Assembly (NCBI GenBank): GCA_905235855.1
Contig: CAJONE010000024.1
Coordinates: 1 to 33,284, forward strand
Reading direction: 5' to 3'
Source: an uncultured Bacteroidales bacterium
GTDB lineage: Bacteria > Bacteroidota > Bacteroidia > Bacteroidales > P3
Length of the DNA: 33,284 nucleotides
Shown here: positions 22,658 to 29,362 of the stretch, piece by piece
Layout of the letters: each line of letters opens with the position of its first letter
Position numbering within the stretch: position 1 is the first letter of the stretch
The notes under the pieces: generated by a model
What the model saw: only the letters and a program-made list of their open reading frames with translations
Told to the model about the DNA's origin: nothing
Databases searched by the model: none
Made by a program: the position numbers and the translations under genes

Positions 22658-23437
22658 ATGTCAAAAACAAATTTTTTATTTGTAGCTATTCTTTCAAGTT
22701 GCCTTTTTTTTGCCTGTAGGCAGAATTCTGTAAAAGAAACAGGTGCAACCGATGTCACTCAGCCGGAAAGCATCTTATCGTCAGAGGCCTTTGTCAATCT
22801 CACCGATGTGGTTCCAGATGCCATACTCGAAATCCGCTACCACTCGTCATATAATTTTATTGGCTGCCGTATCGAGGGATACGAGCAGCCTGTGGCACTT
22901 ATGACCCGTCAGGCTGCCGACAGTTTGCGTGTAGTTGGCGAGGAACTGCGTGCAATGGGATATCAGCTTAAGATTTTTGATGCCTATCGTCCGCAAAAGG
23001 CCGTCGATCATTTCGTTAGATGGGGTAAATCAATCGACGACACGCTTATGAGGCGTTATTTCTACCCCGATGTCGATAAGAGCCGCCTGTTCGAGTTGGG
23101 ATATATAGCCACCCAGAGCAGCCACTCTCGAGGCTCGACCGTCGACCTCACTCTTTTCGATATGGCAACAGGCAAGGAAGTGGATATGGGTGCTCCGTTC
23201 GACTGGTTCGGTCGCGAAAGCCACCCCGACTGTGGTGGACGATACACCGATGAAAATACAATCGAATATATCGCCAATGACACGATCAGTGCACAGCAGT
23301 TCCGCAGTCGCATGATTCTGCGTGAGGCCATGCTGCGCCACGGTTTCAAGCCGTACGAATGCGAATGGTGGCATTTTACACTCAAGGATGAACCCTTTCC
23401 CGACACATACTTCGAGTTCCCTGTTAGAAGTCTGTAG
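22658..23437 (+). CDS. D-alanyl-D-alanine dipeptidase (VanX/DdpX, peptidase M15D), lipoprotein
   Basis: The 259-residue protein has a lipoprotein signal (SSCLFFAC, likely lipid Cys 20) and the zinc peptidase site of the VanX family. H156 and D163 stand in SSHSRGSTVDLTL, and E236-x-x-H239 in ECEWWHFTL. YDAYRPQKAV-type residues (FDAYRPQKAVDHF) and HPDCGGRYTDEN are also characteristic. These enzymes split D-Ala-D-Ala. With no van ligase or reductase genes nearby, a role in recycling cell-wall dipeptide is more likely than vancomycin resistance. The next gene starts 3 bases after its stop. Confidence 0.92.
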   Translation: MSKTNFLFVAILSSCLFFACRQNSVKETGATDVTQPESILSSEAFVNLTDVVPDAILEIRYHSSYNFIGCRIEGYEQPVALMTRQAADSLRVVGEELRAMGYQLKIFDAYRPQKAVDHFVRWGKSIDDTLMRRYFYPDVDKSRLFELGYIATQSSHSRGSTVDLTLFDMATGKEVDMGAPFDWFGRESHPDCGGRYTDENTIEYIANDTISAQQFRSRMILREAMLRHGFKPYECEWWHFTLKDEPFPDTYFEFPVRSL

Positions 23438-23440
23438 GCT

Positions 23441-24325
23441 TTGACACGCGAGCAGGAAATATATAGGGTCACGTTGGTCGGCACAGTGGCAAATGTGCTG
23501 CTTGCGGCTTTCAAGATGGCTGCCGGCATAGTGGGGCACAGTGCCGCCATGACTGCCGATGCCATACACTCTTTGTCAGACTTGTTGACCGATTTTGTTG
23601 TACTTGTTTTTGTTCACCTCGGTTCCAAGCCGGAAGACCTGCACCACAAGTATGGCCATGGCAAATACGAGACAATCGCAACCGTTTTCATCGGTATGCT
23701 TCTTGCATTCGTGGCCGTGGGCATAGGCTACAAGGCCGCGGTGTCGATTGTTTTTGGGATAGGTGGCGGCTCTTTGTCGGCACCGGGCATGGTGGCTCTT
23801 TGGGCTGCTTTGGTCTCTATAGTCGCAAAGGAACTTGTTTACCGGTACACCATACGGTGTGCGCGTCGTCTGAATTCGACTGTGATGAAGGCCAACGCAT
23901 GGCATCACCGCAGTGACGCGCTCTCGTCGGTTGGAACCTTGTTGGGCATTGGCTGTGCGATTCTGATAGGCAACCGTTGGACATTGCTCGACCCGCTGGC
24001 CTCTCTTGTGGTTGCCTTTTTCATATTGAGAGTAGCCTGCAAACTATTGAAACAGGGTTTCGGCGACTTGCTCGAAGCATCGCTGCCGGAGAGTGTAGAG
24101 CGTGAGATTCTCTCAATTGTGAGCGCTTTCCCCGACGTGAACGACCCGCATCACTTGCGCACTCGTCGCATTGGAAGCCGATATGCCATAGAACTTCACA
24201 TCCGCATGGATGGCTCGATGTCTCTTGCACAATCGCATGCCCGCACTCGCGAAATAGAACGAGCCTTGCGGCAACGGTATGGCGAGTCAACGCATATTGC
24301 GCTTCATGTGGAACCTAACAAATAA
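23441..24325 (+). CDS. Cation diffusion facilitator (CDF) metal transporter
   Basis: The 294-residue inner-membrane protein exports divalent metals such as Zn, Fe or Mn in exchange for protons. It has six spans. Metal-site motifs are DAIHSLSDLLTD in the second span and WHHRSDALSSVG in the fifth (HxxxD type). A C-terminal cytoplasmic domain follows (HHLRTRRIGSRYAIELHIRMDGSMSL...HARTREIERALRQRYG...HIALHVEP). The start is taken as TTG 23441, only 3 bases after the dipeptidase stop. It gives MTREQEIYRVTLVGTVAN, which matches the family beginning, and no ATG exists before residue 26. Tight spacing indicates translational coupling with the VanX-like gene. Confidence 0.93.
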   Translation: MTREQEIYRVTLVGTVANVLLAAFKMAAGIVGHSAAMTADAIHSLSDLLTDFVVLVFVHLGSKPEDLHHKYGHGKYETIATVFIGMLLAFVAVGIGYKAAVSIVFGIGGGSLSAPGMVALWAALVSIVAKELVYRYTIRCARRLNSTVMKANAWHHRSDALSSVGTLLGIGCAILIGNRWTLLDPLASLVVAFFILRVACKLLKQGFGDLLEASLPESVEREILSIVSAFPDVNDPHHLRTRRIGSRYAIELHIRMDGSMSLAQSHARTREIERALRQRYGESTHIALHVEPNK

Positions 24326-24372
24326 AACGATTGCGCTACCATTGTGCGGCAATTGTAACCGAAACGTATTGA

Positions 24373-24927
24373 ATGGACTTCACCTCGCACTATGAATCGC
24401 CGCTCGGAGGTATAACGGTAGCCTCGGACGGTGTGTCGCTTGTTGGAATTTGGTTTGACGGCCAGGCGCACTTTGGCTCGACACTTGCAGCAGAATACCG
24501 ACAGAGCGATACGCTGCCGGTTATCGTATCGGCCAAACGATGGCTCGATAAGTATTTTGACGGCAATGCCCTCATGTGGCCTTGCTCCGGAGGTGTGGAA
24601 GGCGGTTCGGAAATGCCCTTGCTGTTGCGGGGCAGTGATTTCAGTTGCAGGGTGTGGCGTCGACTTTGTGAAATTCCTTATGGCGAGACTTTAACATACG
24701 GACAGCTTGCGCGCGACATCGGATGCTGCTCGGCGAGGGCGATAGGTGCGGCAGTTGGGCGCAATCCCATATCGCTCATTGTCCCGTGCCACCGTGTGAT
24801 CGCTTCCGACGGTTCTCTTGCCGGATACGCTGCGGGCAGACAGCGAAAAGAATGGCTTTTGCTGCATGAGTGGCATTCAGCAAAAAAACAGCAGGGCTGC
24901 TGTACACGGCAACCCTGCTACCTGTAA
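24373..24927 (+). CDS. Methylated-DNA-protein cysteine S-methyltransferase
   Basis: The 184-residue DNA repair protein transfers the alkyl group from O6-methylguanine to its own cysteine. The active site is LIVPCHRVI with Cys139, preceded by FSCRVWRRLCEIPYGETLTYGQLA and ARAIGAAVGRNP (the DNA-binding helix and arginine finger region). GSLAGYAAGRQRKEWLLLHE closes the domain. A loop of about 15 residues (near 70-86) is longer than usual. The last 15 residues (AKKQQGCCTRQPCYL) are unlike the family. They are encoded by the hairpin and A tract that terminate the converging pepD gene. Confidence 0.94.
   Translation: MDFTSHYESPLGGITVASDGVSLVGIWFDGQAHFGSTLAAEYRQSDTLPVIVSAKRWLDKYFDGNALMWPCSGGVEGGSEMPLLLRGSDFSCRVWRRLCEIPYGETLTYGQLARDIGCCSARAIGAAVGRNPISLIVPCHRVIASDGSLAGYAAGRQRKEWLLLHEWHSAKKQQGCCTRQPCYL
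24882..24919 (-). terminator. Terminator of pepD, inside the end of the methyltransferase gene
   Basis: On the minus strand AGCAGGG-x-TGC (mirrored by 24913-24919) pairs with GCA-x-CCCTGCT (mirrored by 24890-24896), about ten base pairs with one internal mismatch. A T tract of seven follows (24888 down to 24882). It lies 23 bases after the pepD stop and is entirely within the plus-strand coding sequence of the methyltransferase. Confidence 0.75.
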
Positions 24928-24941
24928 TTATGCCAAAAGGG

Positions 24942-26396
24942 CTATTTCAGAGCTTTGAGAATGGCGATGGTGAGATCCCAAAACATCTGCACGGTCTTGA
25001 TTTCGATGCGCTCGTCAGGTGAGTGTACGCCACGCAGGGTGGGTCCATAGCTTATCATGTCCATCTTTGGGTATTTTTCGCCTATAAGCCCGCATTCAAG
25101 TCCTGCGTGGATGGCTCGGACCACAGGGTCGTGCTTAAACATTTTCTTGTAGGTTGCCACTCCGACTTTCAGCACACGGCTGTCGGGGTTGGGTGTCCAT
25201 CCGGGGTATCCGTCGCCGTGGCTCACTTTTGCTCCTGTCATGCTGAAAGTGGCCTCGATTTTTTGGGCGGCGGCGTGCTTGGCACTTTCAACCGAGCTCC
25301 GCTGGCTGGTGGCTATCTTTATTCGACGGTCATCCATCTTGATCGAGGCAAGGTTGGTCGATGTCTCAACAAAGTTCGGCACCTCGCGGCTCATGGCCAG
25401 TACACCGTGTGCACAGGCGTATATGGCGTTGAGCAATTTCTCCTGCGTTTCGGCATCGATAAGGTATTTTGGCATGTCGCTTTCCTCGATGGATATTTTC
25501 ATGTCGGGTTCGGTCGTTCTGAATTCGAAACGGATGTGGTTTGCAAACTCCTCTACAAGTTTTTTCAGAGCGTTGCGCTTGCGGTTGGGTACGGTCACGA
25601 TGGCGAAGGCTTCGCGTGCAATGGCGTTGCGCAGGTTGCCGCCGTCGATTGTGGCGAGGCGCAGTCCACATTTCTTTGCCCCGTTCCAGAGAATGCGGTT
25701 GAGTATTTTGTTGGCACATCCGCGACCGCGGTTGATATCGTCGCCCGAATGTCCGCCCACGAGTCCGCTTACGCTTATGCGAAATGCCGATGTCTCTTTG
25801 TCGGGACGTGCGTGACGGAATGGCAGCTCGACGGTTGTGTCGATGCCGCCGGCACAGCCTATGCAAAATTCGCCCTCGTCTTCATCGTCGAAGTTAAGCA
25901 GTATGTCGCTCTTTAGCCATGAGGTGCTGAGTCCGGCGGCACCGGTGAGTCCGGTCTCTTCGTCAACGGTGAAGAGTACCTCCAAAGGTCCATGCTCGAT
26001 GGTCTTGTCTTCGAGTATGGCGAGTGCGGCAGCCATGCCTATACCGTCGTCGGCACCGAGTGTTGTGCCGTCGGCGGTGAGCCATTCGCCGTCAAGCACT
26101 GGCTGGATTGGGTCTTTCAGAAAGTCGAACTGCTTGTCGCCGTTTTTCTCGCACACCATGTCCATGTGTGCTTGCAGGCATACTCCCTGCGATTTTTCAT
26201 AACCTTTGTAGGCAGGTTTGCGTATAAGCACGTTGCCGAGCTCGTCGTGGAGGGTTTCATACTTGTGGGCCTTGCCGAATTCCTGCAGGTATGCCGAAAT
26301 CTTTGCCTCATGTTTTGACGGACGCGGGATTGACATTATTTCGCCGAAGTAGTGCCATACCCGTTCAGGTTTAAGGTCTTTAAGAGCTTTTTGCAT
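24942..26396 (-). CDS. pepD: Aminoacyl-histidine dipeptidase (peptidase M20, PepD)
   Basis: PepD hydrolyses dipeptides such as carnosine-like Xaa-His in the cytoplasm using two zinc ions. The 484-residue protein shows LQAHMDMVCEKN with H77, TLGADDGIGMAAALAIL with the bridging D116, LFTVDEETGLTGA with the catalytic E146-E147 pair, NFDDEDEGEFCIGCAGG, and GGHSGDDINRGRGCANKIL in the dimerisation region. YGPTLRGVHSPDERIEI near the end carries the last His ligand. Length is normal. It lies 21 bases after the lamin-tail gene on the same strand, without a promoter between, so the pair forms an operon. It is closed by the terminator at 24882-24919. Confidence 0.96.
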   Translation of the reverse strand: MQKALKDLKPERVWHYFGEIMSIPRPSKHEAKISAYLQEFGKAHKYETLHDELGNVLIRKPAYKGYEKSQGVCLQAHMDMVCEKNGDKQFDFLKDPIQPVLDGEWLTADGTTLGADDGIGMAAALAILEDKTIEHGPLEVLFTVDEETGLTGAAGLSTSWLKSDILLNFDDEDEGEFCIGCAGGIDTTVELPFRHARPDKETSAFRISVSGLVGGHSGDDINRGRGCANKILNRILWNGAKKCGLRLATIDGGNLRNAIAREAFAIVTVPNRKRNALKKLVEEFANHIRFEFRTTEPDMKISIEESDMPKYLIDAETQEKLLNAIYACAHGVLAMSREVPNFVETSTNLASIKMDDRRIKIATSQRSSVESAKHAAAQKIEATFSMTGAKVSHGDGYPGWTPNPDSRVLKVGVATYKKMFKHDPVVRAIHAGLECGLIGEKYPKMDMISYGPTLRGVHSPDERIEIKTVQMFWDLTIAILKALK

Positions 26397-26417
26397 GGTT
26401 GTGTTATTTGTTAAGGA

Positions 26418-27338
26418 TTAATTGTTTGAAACCAGTGTTACGGTGCTGCGGATGGTCTGCCTTTTGCCCGATGTGTCGAATGCTTCTATTGTCAGGGCGT
26501 AGCGTCCTTGACGGCAACGCTGTCCGTCATCGTCGGTCCCGTCCCACACCACGATACCGTGACTCCCAAGGGTTCCGCCGCGTAGCAGGTGCCGCACGAT
26601 GCGTCCGTTTCTGTCGGTGATATACACATTGGCCGAAAGATCTTCCGTTGCGAGGTTGTATGTTATGTTCAGCAAATCGTTGTAGCCGTCGTTGTCTGGG
26701 GAGAAAACATCAGGTTCGAATGCAAAGTTGTTCTCTTCGAACAGGAATTCGCGGCTTTGAGAATTTGCGTATGTGGGTGTGCCATATCCTGCTGTCGATG
26801 CGGCCGAAAACCAGTTTCCGGCCTCCTGTGTGGCCGATTCAAACGATCGGCGTTCCAGTGCCACCCCTTTGGCATCTTTCAGTAGCCTGCTGTGCATGGA
26901 CGATGTGTAGTCAAGCCGGTCGACAATTGTGCTGTCTGCCATGCATACGATTACCGTGCCGGATGTGTTGGCGTAGGTTGGCATGCTTTTCACCTGCACG
27001 ATTTTGGCGGGGAAGTGCACATCGTAGCTGTCCTTCACAAACTGTGCATCGGTTGTTACGACGCAATAGTCTTTTGCTGCAATGGTATATGTTGAATCGA
27101 GTTCGTAGAGCTTTGCGATCGAGTCGCCGCGCCATTGTGCAAGTCGCACCGTGCCGAGCGGCACTGGCGTGTCGCTGTCGTTGTACAGCTCCACGTAGTC
27201 CGCGCCGCCTGTTGGCGGATTGAAAAGGAGTTCGCTTATTTTGATATTCTGTTGTGCCGTGGCATTGACAGAAACTGCTATCAAAGCAATCGCCGAAAGC
27301 AATCGGTTGCTAATGGTGTATATACGTTTCTTGGGCAA
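26418..27338 (-). CDS. Secreted lamin-tail-domain protein with FlgD-like C-terminus
   Basis: The 306-residue protein has a signal peptide (LLSAIALIAVSVNATAQQ) and then a lamin tail domain: IKISELLFNPPTGGADYVELYNDSDTPVPLG, VVTTDAQFVKDSYDV and ALERRSFE..EAGNW. The C-terminal 100 residues start with the Bacteroidota pattern FSPDNDGYNDLLNITYNL. They continue as an immunoglobulin-like FlgD/gliding-type domain with VYITDRNGRIVRHLL, VWDGTDDDGQRCRQGRYALTIEAFD. These modules are found on cell-surface proteins, often near secreted nucleases and peptidases. Their role is probably binding rather than catalysis. It is divergent from the C10 peptidase gene, with its own promoter, and followed by pepD. Confidence 0.87.
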   Translation of the reverse strand: MPKKRIYTISNRLLSAIALIAVSVNATAQQNIKISELLFNPPTGGADYVELYNDSDTPVPLGTVRLAQWRGDSIAKLYELDSTYTIAAKDYCVVTTDAQFVKDSYDVHFPAKIVQVKSMPTYANTSGTVIVCMADSTIVDRLDYTSSMHSRLLKDAKGVALERRSFESATQEAGNWFSAASTAGYGTPTYANSQSREFLFEENNFAFEPDVFSPDNDGYNDLLNITYNLATEDLSANVYITDRNGRIVRHLLRGGTLGSHGIVVWDGTDDDGQRCRQGRYALTIEAFDTSGKRQTIRSTVTLVSNN

Positions 27339-27362
27339 TCGTAACGTTTTGAATCGACTTTA

Positions 27363-27391
27363 CAAAGATACATTTTTTTTCGGAAACTCAA
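27363..27391 (-). promoter_or_regulatory. Promoter of the lamin-tail/pepD operon
   Basis: On the minus strand TATCTTTG (27370-27363) is a perfect -7 box, with TTG (27391-27389) 18 bases upstream. Transcription should start near 27357, about 18 bases before the ATG at 27338. Confidence 0.75.
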
Positions 27392-27409
27392 TTTTTTTGC
27401 AAATTATCG

Positions 27410-27417
27410 TATCTTTG
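27410..27417 (+). promoter_or_regulatory. -7 box of the first C10 peptidase gene
   Basis: TATCTTTG is a perfect match and lies only 39 bases from the divergent -7 box at 27363-27370, so the two upstream elements overlap. The transcript would have a leader of about 60 bases before ATG 27483. Confidence 0.72.
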
Positions 27418-27482
27418 CAACACTAAATTAATTGGACACTAATTTCGATATATCTTTTTTAATACACAAACTGTTTACTACG

Positions 27483-29258
27483 ATGAAGAAAATTCTTTTA
27501 GCAACGTTAGGCATCTTTTTTGCTTTCGCCGCTTTCGCACGTCCGGTTACTGTCGAGACCGCACGCCTGGTGGCACAAAACTTCTGGAAAAGCAGAACGT
27601 CCGACGGCAAAGTGGCTTTTGTGGAAGTGTCGCGCGATTTTGGCCTTCAGAATATGTACGTCTTCAATACGGTCGGCAACAGCGGTTTTGTGATTGTGGC
27701 TGCCGACGACGTTGCCATACCTGTGTTGGGCTATTCCACCACCAATGGCTTTACGGCAAGCCGCGAGATGGGCGACAATGTCCGTGGCTGGCTGGAACAC
27801 TACTCCGAGGAGATTCAGGTTGTGACAGCCTCCGGTGCCACTGCCGATCCCGAAACAGCGTTAGAGTGGCAGAACCTGATTAACGGGGTGTCGCCTAAAG
27901 GTGGCAACGGCGCCAAATCGGTCGAGCCGTTGGTTTCCACGCAGTGGGACCAGGGCGCCCCTTATAACCAGTTGTGCCCTTATGACAAGGTAAGCGGCAC
28001 GAACCGTCGGTCGGTTACCGGATGCGTTGCCACGTCGGTGTCGCAGGTTATGAAATATTGGAATTGGCCAATCAAAGGCACAGGCAGTTACTCATATTAT
28101 TGCACCAGCCTCTCGGCCAACTCGCCCACTCGTCAGGTCTCTGCCAATTTCGACACTGTCTACAGGTGGGACTTGATGCTCGAAGGCGGTGAAGTTACCC
28201 CTACGGGCAGCTGGACAGCGGAACAAAAAAAAGCCGTGGCGACACTCATGCTTCATGTCGGTGTGGCTGTCAAGATGAGCTATTCTTCCATTTCAAGCGG
28301 TGCCATTCCGTCCGAGATCGCTCCAGCGCTGAAAAACTATTTCTACTATTCCAACTCGATGTCGTCAGTCTACAAGGATTCCTACACCGACGCTGTATGG
28401 CAAACCAAAATCAAGACCGACATTGATGCAGGCTGTCCCATAATCTATGGCGGTGCTAAAAATGTGCAGGGTGAAGACGGTCACAGTTTTGTTCTCGACG
28501 GATACGACAACACCGGCAAGTATCATTTCAATTTTGGCTGGAGTGGCGACAAGGATGGCTATTATGCGCTTTCGTCGATTGTTACCGGCGGCGGTGGCAT
28601 TGGCAGCGTCAGCTACGATTTCACCTACAACCAGCATGCCGTGTTCGGTGTCAAGCCCGGTCTTCAAACCAGTCAGTCGTTCACTGTCAGCGAATCCACC
28701 CGATTGGGACGTAGCGTATCGGGCAGCTGCACCTTCCGCAACACTAGTTTTAAGGCCTTTTCGGGCTATCTCGGTGTGGCGGCCTACTCGCTCGATGGCG
28801 AATTTTTGACAATCATGAGCAAGACTGCCTCCATTTCGCTTGGCGCCAATGCCACACGCACTCTCAATGTCAGTTATCTTGCCGGTGCGCCACTTGCAGC
28901 GGGCAACTATATTGCCAAGGCCGTGGTAAGTGTCGATGGCGAGAACTGGCGCCCGCTTGTTGTTGGCTATAACAATTGTGACACCGAAGTGCCGTTCACC
29001 ATTACCCCGCCGTCTCAGGGCATTGATCAGGTCGAAACTGCGGGCTTCGCTGTCAAGATTTTCCCCAATCCATCCAGCGGAAACTTCACCGTCGAGGCCG
29101 ACGGCTTGCAAAAAGTTGAGGTCATCGATGCAATAGGACGGGTGGTGCTTACCCAGGCCGACGGCGATGTGGATATGGGCTCCCTCAGCAACGGAATTTA
29201 TTCTGTCCGTGTCACCGCCAACGGTTCCACCGTTGTCAAGAAAATTGCCAAACGATAA
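27483..29258 (+). CDS. C10 (streptopain/interpain-like) cysteine peptidase 1 with type IX sorting domain
   Basis: I use ATG 27483 (591 residues); the longer frame from TTG 27432 lacks a signal start. The signal peptide ends near FARPV. The propeptide (VETARLVAQNFW...) is of the SpeB inhibitor type, with NMYVFN, GFVIVAADD and VLGYS. The catalytic domain has VSTQWDQGAPYN, Cys181 in SVTGCVATSVSQVMKYWNWP, His334 in GHSFVLDGYD and W353 in FNFGWSG. A beta-rich region follows, and then a type IX secretion sorting domain from FPNPSSGNFTVEA to VKKIAKR. The enzyme should be released or anchored on the cell surface and degrade host or dietary protein. It is followed by a terminator and then by a paralogue with Cys and His at the same residue numbers. 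Confidence 0.94.
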   Translation: MKKILLATLGIFFAFAAFARPVTVETARLVAQNFWKSRTSDGKVAFVEVSRDFGLQNMYVFNTVGNSGFVIVAADDVAIPVLGYSTTNGFTASREMGDNVRGWLEHYSEEIQVVTASGATADPETALEWQNLINGVSPKGGNGAKSVEPLVSTQWDQGAPYNQLCPYDKVSGTNRRSVTGCVATSVSQVMKYWNWPIKGTGSYSYYCTSLSANSPTRQVSANFDTVYRWDLMLEGGEVTPTGSWTAEQKKAVATLMLHVGVAVKMSYSSISSGAIPSEIAPALKNYFYYSNSMSSVYKDSYTDAVWQTKIKTDIDAGCPIIYGGAKNVQGEDGHSFVLDGYDNTGKYHFNFGWSGDKDGYYALSSIVTGGGGIGSVSYDFTYNQHAVFGVKPGLQTSQSFTVSESTRLGRSVSGSCTFRNTSFKAFSGYLGVAAYSLDGEFLTIMSKTASISLGANATRTLNVSYLAGAPLAAGNYIAKAVVSVDGENWRPLVVGYNNCDTEVPFTITPPSQGIDQVETAGFAVKIFPNPSSGNFTVEADGLQKVEVIDAIGRVVLTQADGDVDMGSLSNGIYSVRVTANGSTVVKKIAKR

Positions 29259-29280
29259 CCTCTGATACCACTATAAAGTT

Positions 29281-29320
29281 AAAAACAGCATCTTATTTGT
29301 AACAGATGCTGTTTTTTTTT
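29281..29320 (+). terminator. Terminator of C10 peptidase 1
   Basis: AAAAACAGCATC (29281-29292) pairs perfectly with GATGCTGTTTTT over 12 bases around a 12-base loop, with the T tract running to 29320. It ends one base before the -7 box of the second peptidase gene. Confidence 0.9.
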
Positions 29321-29321
29321 G

Positions 29322-29329
29322 TAATTTTG
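29322..29329 (+). promoter_or_regulatory. -7 box of the second C10 peptidase gene
   Basis: TAATTTTG is a perfect match. A TTTG at 29296-29299 is 22 bases upstream, slightly long, and lies in the loop of the preceding terminator. The leader to ATG 29363 would be about 28 bases. Confidence 0.65.
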
Positions 29330-29362
29330 CACATTAACAAATAACAAATCACTCAATATACA

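Noticed and set aside
22658-23437. VanX-like gene as a vancomycin resistance determinant
   Set aside because: No VanH, VanA-type ligase or two-component regulator is nearby; the enzyme is a lipoprotein beside a metal transporter, which fits dipeptide recycling better.
25023-25916. 297-codon plus-strand frame opposite pepD
   Set aside because: Shadow of PepD, which has complete M20 motifs on the other strand; the frame has no recognisable domain.
27432-27482. 17-residue extension of C10 peptidase 1 from TTG 27432
   Set aside because: It would place residues before a perfect signal peptide beginning MKKILLATLG at 27483.
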